DNA of 64,000 nucleotides from Demequina aestuarii (GTDB lineage Bacteria; Actinomycetota; Actinomycetes; Actinomycetales; Demequinaceae): NCBI RefSeq assembly GCF_000975095.1, contig NZ_BBRD01000001.1, positions 300,714 to 364,713 of the forward strand, read 5' to 3'. Shown piece by piece: positions 8,653 to 17,451 of this stretch (position 1 is its first letter; each line of letters starts with the position of its first letter). The notes under the pieces were generated by a model. It saw only the letters and a program-made list of their open reading frames with translations, ran no database searches and was not told where the DNA came from. The position numbers and the translations under genes were made by a program.

Positions 8653-8750
8653 CGCTGGCATCAGCGTAGTCGCACAATGGTGGCGCGGGCGCTGCACGAT
8701 CGGCGGTGCCGTGCGTGACGCCGATGACGGCGCGACCGGCGCGATGCGCC
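8653..8750. promoter_or_regulatory. candidate operators in the lacI/MFS divergent region
   Basis: Two inverted repeats sit in the 137-bp divergent intergenic region: CGCTG-GCAT-CAGCG at 8653-8666 and GGCGC-GAT-GCGCC at 8738-8750. The first is close to the lacI start and the second just before the MFS start. LacI proteins bind palindromes of this size, so both are candidates, but neither matches a specific published operator that I can name. Confidence 0.3.
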
Positions 8751-8768
8751 GTTCCCAGACAGGAAGCC

Positions 8769-10127
8769 ATGCCCTTCACCTTCGGCCACGAGCCGACTAC
8801 CAGCCCTGACGCCGCGCGGGTGCGGTCCGCCCGCTTCGCGGTGCTCGGCCTGTTCGCCATTATGGGCGCGATGATGTCGACGTTCCTGTCGCGGGTGCCG
8901 TCGATCCGCGACCTGCTGGACGTGAGCGTCTCCGGGCTTGCGAACCTCATCGTCTTCGGTGCGTTCGGAGCGCTCGCCGGGCTGTTGGTGACGGGATGGT
9001 CGGCCGCCCGGTTCGGCACCCGCGCGCTGCTGTGGTGGTCGAGCTTCGCACACCTGGGGGCCTTCACCCTCGTCGCGGTGTCCACCCTCGTGGAGTCCAA
9101 GCCGATGTTCGCGATCGCGCACTTCATCGTGTCGTTCTCGTTCGCGTTCACCAACGTCGCCATGAACGCAGAGGCTGCGGAGGTCGAGCGTCGCATGGGG
9201 CGCGCGGTGATGCCGCAGTTCCACGGCGCGTTCTCGATCGGCATGGCGGGCGCGCTCGGCATCGGCGCCGCGGTGTCGCACGCGGGCATCGCGCCGGTGT
9301 GGCACTTCGTCATCGTCGCCGTGGTGCTGACCGCCATTCGCCTCGCCATCATTCCCGCCGCCACCATGGACGGTCGGCCGGCGCCCGACGCAGGTGACGT
9401 CTCGCTTGGTGGGCCGTTCGCCACCGCGCGAGCCGAGTACCGGGACCGCCGCGTGGTGCTGATCGGGCTGATCCTGTTCGCCGCGTCGATGACGGAGATG
9501 ACGGCGGCACAGTGGATGGCCCTCGCGGTCGTGGACGACTTCGACATGCCCGAGGCGGTGGGCGACCTCATGTACTGGGTGTTCGTCGCCGCGATGGTCT
9601 CCGTGCGCTGGTACGGCGCGCCGATCATCGCCCGGTTCGGGCGGGTGGTGGCGCTGCGTGTGAGCGCCGTCTCGGTCGTCACCGGCCTGCTGCTGTTCGC
9701 GCTCACCCCCGTGTTCTGGCTGGTGCCCCTCGCCGCGGCACTGTGGGGTGTCGGAGCGGCCCTCGGCGTGCCCATCGGCTTCTCTGCCGCGGCAGACGAT
9801 CCTCGCCGTGCCGCCGCACGCGTCGCCGCGGTCGCCTCCTTCTCGACCGTCGCGGGTCTCATGGTGCCGCCGCTCATCGGGTACCTCGGCGAGGTCGTCC
9901 CGCTCAGCGTCGCGCTGCTCGTGGTGGCCGTGGCCTCGACGACCTCGTTCGTGCTCGCTCGCGCGGTGCGCAAGGACGGTGCGCTGTTCGGAAGCCGGGG
10001 GGCACGCCTGCGTGCCGTGGGCTCGGCACGGCTCGGCCGCACGGACTCGGACGAGCGCGAGCCCGTCGTCGCTCCCGGCGCCACGACCGCGACGGGCGCG
10101 CCAGACGCACCCGTCCGGGGCGACTGA
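8769..10127 (+). CDS. MFS transporter (YbjJ-like)
   Basis: 452 residues with about 12 predicted transmembrane helices. The opening segment (VLGLFAIMGAMMSTFLSRVP) resembles the YbjJ-like branch of MFS, often annotated as sugar or drug efflux/uptake permeases. I start it at the ATG at 8769, six bases after AGGA; the frame extends 21 codons upstream across the divergent promoter. The divergent LacI regulator suggests carbohydrate-responsive expression. The C-terminal 50 residues are polar and Arg/Ala-rich, without an obvious domain. Confidence 0.87.
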   Translation: MPFTFGHEPTTSPDAARVRSARFAVLGLFAIMGAMMSTFLSRVPSIRDLLDVSVSGLANLIVFGAFGALAGLLVTGWSAARFGTRALLWWSSFAHLGAFTLVAVSTLVESKPMFAIAHFIVSFSFAFTNVAMNAEAAEVERRMGRAVMPQFHGAFSIGMAGALGIGAAVSHAGIAPVWHFVIVAVVLTAIRLAIIPAATMDGRPAPDAGDVSLGGPFATARAEYRDRRVVLIGLILFAASMTEMTAAQWMALAVVDDFDMPEAVGDLMYWVFVAAMVSVRWYGAPIIARFGRVVALRVSAVSVVTGLLLFALTPVFWLVPLAAALWGVGAALGVPIGFSAAADDPRRAAARVAAVASFSTVAGLMVPPLIGYLGEVVPLSVALLVVAVASTTSFVLARAVRKDGALFGSRGARLRAVGSARLGRTDSDEREPVVAPGATTATGAPDAPVRGD

Positions 10128-10156
10128 CTGCCGGCCGGCCCGGATACGCTGAGCGC

Positions 10157-11227
10157 ATGACGAGCCTCGCAGACCTCACGACCCTGCGCGTGGGCGGGCC
10201 GGTGGGCCGGCTGGTGGAGGCCGGCACCGAGAGCGACTTCATCGATGCCGTGCGCGACGCCGACCGGACCGGTGAGCCGCTGCTCGTGCTGGGTGGCGGC
10301 TCCAACCTGCTCGCCGGAGACGACGGCTTCCCGGGCGTCGTGGTGCGCGACGCGCGTTCCGAGCTCTCGATCCAGGACGACGGCATGTGCGGCGGGGTGT
10401 CGATCACCGCCACCGCCGGCATGCCCTGGGACGACGTGGTGAGCCGTGCGGTCCATGAGGGCTGGGTCGGAATCGAATCGTTGTCCGGCATCCCGGGATC
10501 GACCGGCGCCACTCCTGTCCAGAACGTGGGCGCATACGGGGCCGAGGTCTCCGACGTGATCGCCCTCGTGCGGGTCTGGGATCGGCTTGAGGAGCGCGTG
10601 CGCTCCCTGGCCCGCATCGACTGCGGGTTCGGGTATCGCGACTCCGTGCTCAAACGGTCGATGCGCGGGCTGGCTCCCGATGCCGGCGTGTGGCACCCCA
10701 CCCCGCGCTACGTGGTGCTCGACGTGACCTTCCAGATGCGGCAGGGCACGCGCTCGGGGCCGATCCGCTATGCGCAGCTCGCCGACGCGCTCGGCATCGC
10801 GCCGGGGGAGCGCGCCCCGATCGCGACGGTCCGCGAGACGGTGCTGCGGGTCCGGGGGGCCAAGGGCATGGTCCTGGACGACCGCGACCCTGACACGTGG
10901 AGCGCAGGCTCGTTCTTCACCAACCCGGTGCTGACGGCCGATGCGGCCGCAGAGCTGCCCGAGGGGGCTCCCCGGTATCCCGCGGCCGGCGGCGCGGTGA
11001 AGACATCGGCGGCGTGGCTCATCGAGCAGTCCGGGTATCCGCGCGGCTTCGCGTCGCCGGGCTCCGCTGCGGGGGTGTCCACCAAGCACACCCTCGCGCT
11101 GACCAACCGGGGCGGCGCTTCGGCTGGAGACGTCGCCGCGCTCGCGCGCACTGTGCGCGAGGGCGTGCGCGACCGGTTCGGGATCACGCTGGTCCCCGAA
11201 CCGGTGCTGCTCGGTGTCGAGTGGTAG
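10157..11227 (+). CDS. murB: UDP-N-acetylenolpyruvoylglucosamine reductase
   Basis: 356 residues. MurB reduces UDP-GlcNAc-enolpyruvate to UDP-MurNAc with NADPH and FAD, the second committed step of peptidoglycan synthesis. Visible motifs are LGGGSNLLAGDDGF (FAD), SGIPGSTGATPVQNVGAYG, the substrate arginine in GYRDSVLK, the catalytic serine in AGSFFTNPV and a terminal glutamate in VPEPVLLG. The ATG at 10157 lies six bases after TACGCT, indicating a leaderless transcript of its own. It lies 29 bp after the MFS gene; the usual neighbours hadAB and aspC are each displaced by accessory genes. Confidence 0.96.
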   Translation: MTSLADLTTLRVGGPVGRLVEAGTESDFIDAVRDADRTGEPLLVLGGGSNLLAGDDGFPGVVVRDARSELSIQDDGMCGGVSITATAGMPWDDVVSRAVHEGWVGIESLSGIPGSTGATPVQNVGAYGAEVSDVIALVRVWDRLEERVRSLARIDCGFGYRDSVLKRSMRGLAPDAGVWHPTPRYVVLDVTFQMRQGTRSGPIRYAQLADALGIAPGERAPIATVRETVLRVRGAKGMVLDDRDPDTWSAGSFFTNPVLTADAAAELPEGAPRYPAAGGAVKTSAAWLIEQSGYPRGFASPGSAAGVSTKHTLALTNRGGASAGDVAALARTVREGVRDRFGITLVPEPVLLGVEW

Positions 11228-11263
11228 TGCGTCCCCCAGGGGCTGCGCCACGCGGGTGACATG

Positions 11264-11309
11264 ACACAGGGCCGATGCGTACTCGGGTGAGCACGCATCG
11301 GCCCTGTGT
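11264..11309. terminator. bidirectional hairpin between convergent murB and ABC permease
   Basis: Two perfectly complementary 17-nt arms (11264-11280 and 11293-11309) flank a 12-nt loop. The arms contain the recurrent motif GCCGATGCG and its complement. There is no T-tract. Its position between convergent stop codons suggests it ends transcripts from both sides. Confidence 0.75.
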
Positions 11310-11327
11310 CGGCCGCGAGGGTCGCCG

Positions 11328-13868
11328 CTACCCGTCGGTGGCGATCGCCTTCAGGATGTCGAGCCGCGAGGCGCGCCATGCCGGCCAGATGGCCGCCACG
11401 ACTCCAGCGATCGCAGCCAGCACCGTGTAGATCACGAGCCACACCCACGGAATCGTGGCGCCGTCGAAACCGAAGTCCTCGAGGGCGAGCACCAGAGCGG
11501 TGCCGAGCGACACTCCCAGGATCATGCCGAGGATGGTGCCGAACACGGCCATCACCATCGATTCGACGGTGATCATGCGCCACACCGAGCTGCGCTTGAG
11601 CCCGACGGCTCGGAGCAGCCCGATCTCCCGGGTGCGTTCGGTGACCGAGAGCAGCAGGGTGTTGGCCACTCCCAGGATCGCGATGACCAGGGCGCTGCCG
11701 AGCAGGGCGGAGATGACGCCGAGCAGCAGGTCGATGAACTGGTTCGCGAACTGCTCCAGCGCGCCCGGCTGCTGCAGCATCACCAGCGGGAAGTCCTCGG
11801 CGAGAGCGTCCTGAAGCGCCGTCTGAGCCTCGTCGACGTCCATGCCGTCGTCGAGCACCACGAGGGCCTGGACCAGAGTCGGTTCGCCGAACAGCTCGGC
11901 CGCCGTGGCCTCGTCGATCACGAAGTTGGAGTCGCCGTCCAGGAGGTACCGGCCGGTGACCTCCAGCGTGACCGAGCCCTCGGGCCCCTCGAGCGTGACG
12001 TCGTCGCCGACCTCGTATCCCATGTCCTGGACCGCGGAGTCGATGAAGGCTCCGCCGTCCAGCTCCGTCAGGGCGGGGTCGGTCTCGTAGTCGAACGCCT
12101 CCTCGATCGTGGCGGGATCCACGGACTGGACGGTCCGACTGGTGCCGTCCACCTGCGCAGCGTCGTACCCGATGGCGTTGACGGTCTGGACGCCGTCCAC
12201 CCCCGCGAGCACGTCGACCGCACCGGGCGGGATCGCCCCCTGCGTGGAGAACACGAAGAAGTCCGCCTCGGTCTGGGAGAACTGCTCCGTCACCACCGAC
12301 TTGAGCGATTCAGTGAAGGTCGCCACGAGGGCGAGCAGCATCACACCGATCATCAGCGCGGCCGCGGTGTTGGCGCTGCGGCGCGGCTCGCGGCGGATAT
12401 TGTTCGCCGCCAGCTTGCCGTCGACCCCGAACATGCGCGTGAGCACGTGGCGCAGGCCGTAGGCCATGGGCACCAGCACCTGGGCCGCGAGCAGGGTTGC
12501 CCCCAGCACCAGCAGCACTGCGCCGATGCCGACATAGATGTACGGCCGCTCGAGTCCCGCGTACAGCCCGGTGGTGATGGCGATCACGCCCACGAGCGCC
12601 ATGGCGCCGCCCACGATGTTGCGCACCTTCAGCGGCTTCTTGCCGCTGGTGGCCGATTCGCGCAACGCCTCCATGGGGGAGATGCGCGACGCGGTGATGG
12701 CCGGCAGCAGCGCCGAGATGAGCGTCACCAGGGTGCCGAGCCCGTAGGCCCACAGCACCGCCTCGAGTGGCAGGGTGAGAGTGCCGAAGATGTCACCGGC
12801 GAAGACGCTCACCAGTCCGGCCGCGGCCAGCGCGAGGAGGTATCCCATCACGATGCCGATGGTGGAGGCGAGGATCGCGACCACCAGCGCCTCGAGCAGG
12901 ATCATGGTCCGCACCTGGCGGCCCGTGACGCCGATGGCTCTCATCAGCCCGAACTCGCGGGTGCGCTGGGTCACGATGATGCGGAAGGTGTTGACGATGA
13001 TGTACGCGCCCACGAACAGCGAGATCAGGGCGAAGGCGATCGCGAAGATGTCGACGTAGTTCAGCACCTCGTCGAGGGCCTCGGTCTCCTCGGCCGCCTT
13101 GTTCTCGCCTGTGATCGCGCGTGCGCCGTCGGGGAGGACCTCCGAGATGCGATCGACCACGGCGTCAGCGTCCGAACCGTCGGTGACGAGCACGCTGACC
13201 TGCTGAAAGTGAGAGTCGTCGGCGAGCAACTGAGCGTCCGCCGTCGTCATGAACGCCAGGGTTGCGCCCTGGAGGCTGTTCGATTCGCCGAACCTCACGG
13301 TGCCCACGAGCTCGAACTCGGTCACGCCCTCCTCGGTGGCGATCCGCACGTCGTCGCCGATGTCGTATCCGAGACGGGGCGCCGAGTCGACGTCGAGCAC
13401 CAGCTCGCCGTCAGCTTCGGGGCCGCGGCCGTCGATGAGGGTCGACTGGTCGATCTCGGGAAGGCCGGACCAGTTGAACAGCTGGCTCGGGGCGCCGCCG
13501 GCCGAGAAGGGGTCGGTGGCGGTGTCGTCCGATGCAGGAGGCAGCACGGCCCCCGAGACCTGGATGCCGCCGAGGGCGACCTCCACGCCGTCCACTCCCG
13601 CGATCGCCTCGACGTCGGCGGGCGCGAAGATGCCCTCGGTCGCGGCGAACGGGTCGCCCTCCTCGGATTCCGAGGCGTCGGGGTCCTCCTCGACGATCAC
13701 GTCGGTGCCCGCGTAGATGTCGGAGAACAGACCGGAGAAGCCGGACGACAGTGCATTGGTGAAGGTGTGAGAGGCCGCGACCAGCGAGACGCCGAGCGCC
13801 ACGGCGAAGGCCGTGAGTATCAGCCGCTTGGGGTTGTGCCGAACAGACTTGAGCGCAATCCTGAACAT
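11328..13868 (-). CDS. FtsX/MacB-type ABC transporter permease
   Basis: 846 residues. It starts with a cytoplasmic motif and first helix (FRIALKSVRHNPKRLILTAF), then a large extracytoplasmic MacB_PCD-like domain, a first FtsX three-helix domain around residues 265-400, a middle repeat opening with LAANNIRREPRRSANTAAAL, a second extracytoplasmic domain and a second FtsX domain at the C-terminus. This architecture is typical of type VII ABC (mechanotransmission) systems for lipoprotein handling or peptide-antibiotic resistance. Its ATPase is immediately upstream, six bases away. Substrate unknown. Confidence 0.92.
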   Translation of the reverse strand: MFRIALKSVRHNPKRLILTAFAVALGVSLVAASHTFTNALSSGFSGLFSDIYAGTDVIVEEDPDASESEEGDPFAATEGIFAPADVEAIAGVDGVEVALGGIQVSGAVLPPASDDTATDPFSAGGAPSQLFNWSGLPEIDQSTLIDGRGPEADGELVLDVDSAPRLGYDIGDDVRIATEEGVTEFELVGTVRFGESNSLQGATLAFMTTADAQLLADDSHFQQVSVLVTDGSDADAVVDRISEVLPDGARAITGENKAAEETEALDEVLNYVDIFAIAFALISLFVGAYIIVNTFRIIVTQRTREFGLMRAIGVTGRQVRTMILLEALVVAILASTIGIVMGYLLALAAAGLVSVFAGDIFGTLTLPLEAVLWAYGLGTLVTLISALLPAITASRISPMEALRESATSGKKPLKVRNIVGGAMALVGVIAITTGLYAGLERPYIYVGIGAVLLVLGATLLAAQVLVPMAYGLRHVLTRMFGVDGKLAANNIRREPRRSANTAAALMIGVMLLALVATFTESLKSVVTEQFSQTEADFFVFSTQGAIPPGAVDVLAGVDGVQTVNAIGYDAAQVDGTSRTVQSVDPATIEEAFDYETDPALTELDGGAFIDSAVQDMGYEVGDDVTLEGPEGSVTLEVTGRYLLDGDSNFVIDEATAAELFGEPTLVQALVVLDDGMDVDEAQTALQDALAEDFPLVMLQQPGALEQFANQFIDLLLGVISALLGSALVIAILGVANTLLLSVTERTREIGLLRAVGLKRSSVWRMITVESMVMAVFGTILGMILGVSLGTALVLALEDFGFDGATIPWVWLVIYTVLAAIAGVVAAIWPAWRASRLDILKAIATDG

Positions 13869-13874
13869 CGCGGT

Positions 13875-14618
13875 CTAGTGCCCCATCTTCTTCATGCGGT
13901 CGAGCACGCGCTCGGCGGTCGGCTCGCGCATCTCGTCCACGATCTGTCCGTCCTCGAGGAAGACGATGCGGTCCGCGTACGCGGCGGCCGTGGGGTCGTG
14001 AGTGACCATCACGATGGTCTGCCCGAACTCCTTGACCGCGCGGCGCATGAAGGTCAGCAGCTCGGAGCCTGACCGCGAGTCGAGGTTGCCGGAGGGCTCG
14101 TCCGCGAAGATGATCTCGGGCCGGGACACGAGCGCGCGAGCGACGGCGACGCGCTGCTGCTGGCCGCCGGAGAGCTCCGCGGGCAGGTGGGCGAGCCGGT
14201 CGCTCAGGCCCAGGATGGTGATGATCTCGTCGAACCACGCCTTGTCGACGTCGGTGCCCGAGATGTCGAGCGGGAGAGTGATGTTCTCGCGTGCGTTGAG
14301 CGAGGGGATCAGGTTGAAGGACTGGAACACGAACCCGATGTACTTGCGCCGCACCTCGGTGATCTGCGCCTCTGACAGCTGCGTGATGGTCGTCTCCGCG
14401 ATCATCGACGATCCGGCGGTGAGCCGGTCGAGACCTGCGAGCGTGTGCAGGAGGGTCGACTTGCCGGAGCCGGAGGGGCCCATGATGGCCGTGAACTCGC
14501 TGCGCGCGATGTCGACGTTGATGCCGTCCAGCGCGCGCACGGCGGCCTCGCCGAAGCCGTAGTCCTTATATCCGTCGCGCATGGAAGCCGCGAGCACGGG
14601 TGCCGCCGTGGTGGTCAT
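13875..14618 (-). CDS. ABC transporter ATP-binding protein (LolD/MacB type)
   Basis: 247 residues with all ATPase motifs: Walker A GPSGSGKST, Q-loop VFQSFNLIPSL, signature LSGGQQQR, Walker B IIFADEPSGNLDS and the switch histidine in VTHDP. The sequence around the Walker B motif is typical of the LolD/MacB/BceA group that pairs with FtsX-type permeases. The ATG at 14618 has GAAAGG upstream. It forms an operon with the permease. The two two-component systems just upstream make a sensing-and-transport module plausible. Confidence 0.94.
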   Translation of the reverse strand: MTTTAAPVLAASMRDGYKDYGFGEAAVRALDGINVDIARSEFTAIMGPSGSGKSTLLHTLAGLDRLTAGSSMIAETTITQLSEAQITEVRRKYIGFVFQSFNLIPSLNARENITLPLDISGTDVDKAWFDEIITILGLSDRLAHLPAELSGGQQQRVAVARALVSRPEIIFADEPSGNLDSRSGSELLTFMRRAVKEFGQTIVMVTHDPTAAAYADRIVFLEDGQIVDEMREPTAERVLDRMKKMGH

Positions 14619-14737
14619 GGGGTGGCCTTTCTTCAGGGTGGGTCGAACAGGGATAAGTGTGCCGGTCGCCGCCGATGCGCGGATATCCCTCGCGAGGACG
14701 GTTCCGCGCGCTCGTTCTCAGGGATGACCCTGGGGCC

Positions 14738-15424
14738 TCACCCCTTGGGAACGACGATGCCGGACTCGTAGGCCTCGACGACGGCCTGCACGCGGTCGCG
14801 CACCCCGAGCTTGGTGAGGATGTGGCTGACGTGGGTCTTGACGGTGGTGGAGGACACCCACAGCTCGGAGGCGATCTCCTGGTTCGACATGCCGCGTGCG
14901 ATCAACTGGAGCACCTCGACCTCACGGTCGGACAGGTCGCCGATCGCCTCGGGCGAGGGCACATGCTCGCCGTCCGGACCGGTGGAGCCCGGCGGTGTGG
15001 CCACCGGTGACGCGAAGCGCTCGATGACGCGTCGCGTCACCTCGGGCGCGAGCAGCGCCTCACCTCCCGCCACCACGCGGACGGCATTCACGAGAGTGTC
15101 GCCGTCGGCGCTCTTGAGCAGGAACCCGGAGGCTCCCACGCGCAGCGCCTCGTAGACGTACTCGTCGTCGTCGAAGGTGGTGAGAATGACGATCCTCGCA
15201 TCGGGGTGGGCGGCGATCACCTGTTCGGTCGCGGCGAGCCCGTCCATGCCGGGCATGCGGATGTCCATCAGCACCACGTCAGGCGTGTGATCTCTCACCA
15301 GCGCCTGCGCGTCAGCGCCGTCTGCGGCCTCGCCTACGATCTCGATGTCCTGCTCGGCCTCGAGGATCATGCGCAGGCCGACGCGCACCATCGCCTGGTC
15401 ATCGACCAGCCCTACTCGGATCAC
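14738..15424 (-). CDS. NarL/LuxR-family response regulator
   Basis: 228 residues. The receiver domain (residues 1-120) has acidic pocket DD near the N-terminus, phospho-acceptor Asp in VVLMDIRMPGMDG, and the conserved Thr and Lys (LTTFDDD, LLKS). The C-terminal LuxR helix-turn-helix reads LSDREVEVLQLIARGMSNQE...VKTHVSHILTKL. The start codon overlaps the stop of the upstream kinase (ATGA), so it is the cognate regulator of that kinase. The ABC transporter immediately downstream is a likely target. Confidence 0.95.
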   Translation of the reverse strand: MIRVGLVDDQAMVRVGLRMILEAEQDIEIVGEAADGADAQALVRDHTPDVVLMDIRMPGMDGLAATEQVIAAHPDARIVILTTFDDDEYVYEALRVGASGFLLKSADGDTLVNAVRVVAGGEALLAPEVTRRVIERFASPVATPPGSTGPDGEHVPSPEAIGDLSDREVEVLQLIARGMSNQEIASELWVSSTTVKTHVSHILTKLGVRDRVQAVVEAYESGIVVPKG

Positions 15425-16716
15425 GTGGATGCCTCTCTCGATTCTGCGGGCCTCGTCTTCTGCTGCGACGCCGTGCCCGATACCTGATCATCGCCCGACG
15501 GCAGCACGGCGTGCACCTGGAAGCCGCCGCCCCGGCGCGGGCCGTGCGACAGCGCCCCGCCCAGCGCCTGCACCCGCTCCGCCATGCCCGTGAGCCCGTG
15601 ACCGCCTGGCAGGCGGGGGCTGTCGCCTGGCGCCGCCTTGCCGTCGTCCTCGACACTGATGTGCACGGCATCGGCGGTGCGCTTGACGATCACCTCTGCG
15701 CGCGCGCCCCGCCCCGCATGCTTGAGCGCGTTCGTGAGCGCCTCCTGGATGATCCGGTAGGCGCTGACCTCGACTCCCGCGGGGACGTGAGCGGAACCGG
15801 AGATCTCAAGGGTGACGGGCAGCCCCGACTCCTGGACGTGTCGCACCAGCGAGGGCAGCGCGGCGAGCGAAGGCATGGGGGAGAGCCCGTCGCCGGCCGA
15901 TGCGCCCGGAACGACGGCGCCGGTCGCGAGTGCGCGGTCCGTGTCGACGCGTTGGTTCGCCTCGAGCTCCGAGGCTCGCAGCACGCCGATCATGCGCTGC
16001 ATCTCCTCGAGGCCGGTGCGTCCCGACGTCGCGATCGTGGACAGCGTCTCCGCCAGGTCGGGGTCCGCAGCGCCCAGCCTGCGCCGGGCGCCTTCCGCCT
16101 GGAGGGTCATGACCGTGATCTCGTGTGCCACGACGTCGTGAAGCTCCCGCGCGATCCGCGCGCGTTCGGCTCTCACGGCATCGGTGGCCGCCTCATAGCC
16201 GGCCTGCTCGCGGCGCGCGTGTGCCACCTCGAGCTCGCTCACGCGCTGGCGCCGACGTCGATCGCCGACGCCGATGGCGAACGGCACGATCACCGCGACG
16301 GGGATCGCGAACAAGGCGCTCGTGGGGACCGCGTCGGAGGACAGCGTGCCGACAGCGGTCCACGCGAGCATGACTCCCAGGAGCGCAGCACTGTGGCGGA
16401 TGGCGGTCGCGCGCGGCATGTAGGACGCGATGCCGTAGATCGCGAGGAACAGGCCCAGCATCCCGGGAGTGGCTTCGTATCCGAGCCCCACCACGACGAT
16501 CCATGCCCCGCCCGTGAGCCACAGCACTGCCCGGGGGTAGCGCTGACGCCACAGCAGGGGGATCACCATCGCGACCAGCAGCGTGTACCCGAGCGGATCG
16601 ATGGGTCGGATCTCCGCATACTGGAAGCCGGTGAGCGACGCCGCCCACATCACGCTGAGGGCCAGCAACCCGCCCACGACCAGCGCATCGTTCCACCGCG
16701 GCGGTCTCAGGTCCAT
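15421..16716 (-). CDS. sensor histidine kinase (HisKA_3 type, NarX/DesK-like)
   Basis: 431 residues from the ATG at 16716; an in-frame GTG at 16737 would add seven residues and neither has a clear ribosome-binding site. The N-terminal half holds five or six transmembrane segments with no large extracytoplasmic loop, as in intramembrane-sensing kinases. The HisKA_3 motif ARELHDVVAHEITVM carries the phosphorylated His, and the ATPase domain ends with GGHGLTGMAERVQALGG. It is coupled by a four-base overlap to the NarL regulator. A nearby FtsX-type transporter suggests cell-envelope stress sensing, which is inference. Confidence 0.92.
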   Translation of the reverse strand: MDLRPPRWNDALVVGGLLALSVMWAASLTGFQYAEIRPIDPLGYTLLVAMVIPLLWRQRYPRAVLWLTGGAWIVVVGLGYEATPGMLGLFLAIYGIASYMPRATAIRHSAALLGVMLAWTAVGTLSSDAVPTSALFAIPVAVIVPFAIGVGDRRRRQRVSELEVAHARREQAGYEAATDAVRAERARIARELHDVVAHEITVMTLQAEGARRRLGAADPDLAETLSTIATSGRTGLEEMQRMIGVLRASELEANQRVDTDRALATGAVVPGASAGDGLSPMPSLAALPSLVRHVQESGLPVTLEISGSAHVPAGVEVSAYRIIQEALTNALKHAGRGARAEVIVKRTADAVHISVEDDGKAAPGDSPRLPGGHGLTGMAERVQALGGALSHGPRRGGGFQVHAVLPSGDDQVSGTASQQKTRPAESREAST

Positions 16717-16748
16717 GAGACCCCAGCGTAGGGGCACCTGTGCGCACG

Positions 16749-16772
16749 CGCATCGGCCGCTCGCCCGATGCG
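16749..16772. other. 8-bp hairpin made of two inverted GCATCGG motifs
   Basis: CGCATCGG and CCGATGCG face each other across eight bases, in the short gap between the OmpR-type regulator and the downstream kinase gene. It may act as a weak terminator after the regulator gene. It is one of the repeated-motif copies described in the findings. Confidence 0.6.
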
Positions 16773-16788
16773 GGGAGCGCCGCAGCGC

Positions 16789-17451
16789 TCAGCCGACGAA
16801 CCGGTATCCCACGCCGCGCACCGTCTCGATCGCGTCTTGGCCGAGGTGTGCGCGGAGGTAGCGGATGTAGACGTCCAGGACGTTGTCGCGGGCGGCCGAG
16901 CCCCAGACGTCCTGCAGCGCGTCCGCGCGCGGCACCACCTCGCCGCCGCGGGACATGAGCAGGTGGGCGAGCTGAAACTCGCGGGGACTGAGCGGAACGT
17001 CGAGACCGTCGCAGGCGAGCGTGCGCTCGATCGGGTCGAGTTCGCATCGGCCCACCCGAATGAGCTGCGCCGCGGTCGGGTCGTCCTCGGGGTGGGCGCG
17101 TGCCCGCAGGCGGATGCGCGCCACGAGCACATCGAACGAGAAGGGCTTGGCCATGTAGTCGTCGGCGCCGCGTTCGAGGCCTCTGACCGTGTCCTCGGCG
17201 GACGTGCGCGCGGTCAGGATGATGACGGGCAGGTCGGAGCCGGCTGCCCGCAGCTTGCGCAGCACGGTGAAGCCCTCCTGGTCGGGCAGGCCGATGTCGA
17301 GCACCATGATGTCGAAGTCGCCTTCGAGCGCGAGCCGCAGCCCATCGCGTCCGGTGCGCACCGCCGTCGCGTCGATGTCGGCCGTGCGCAGGCCCTTGAC
17401 GAGGGTCTCGACCAGCCTGGTCTCGTCTTCGACCAGCAGCATCCTGATCAC
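16789..17451 (-). CDS. OmpR-family response regulator
   Basis: 220 residues. Receiver domain with LLVEDE, phospho-acceptor in MVLDIGLPDQEG, Thr in ILTARTSAEDT and Lys in YMAKPFSFD, then a winged-helix C-terminal domain ending YIRYLRAHLGQDAIETVRGVGYRFVG with the wing. The GTG start at 17451 overlaps the TGA of the upstream kinase, so the pair is translationally coupled. The open frame extends far upstream but overlaps the kinase in another frame and is not real. Confidence 0.94.
   Translation of the reverse strand: MIRMLLVEDETRLVETLVKGLRTADIDATAVRTGRDGLRLALEGDFDIMVLDIGLPDQEGFTVLRKLRAAGSDLPVIILTARTSAEDTVRGLERGADDYMAKPFSFDVLVARIRLRARAHPEDDPTAAQLIRVGRCELDPIERTLACDGLDVPLSPREFQLAHLLMSRGGEVVPRADALQDVWGSAARDNVLDVYIRYLRAHLGQDAIETVRGVGYRFVG

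Noticed and set aside
8297-11251. Open frame of 984 codons on the minus strand over the MFS and murB genes
   Set aside because: Codon shadow; it crosses the lacI start and two real genes, and its composition is Arg/Ala/Ser-rich without domain motifs.
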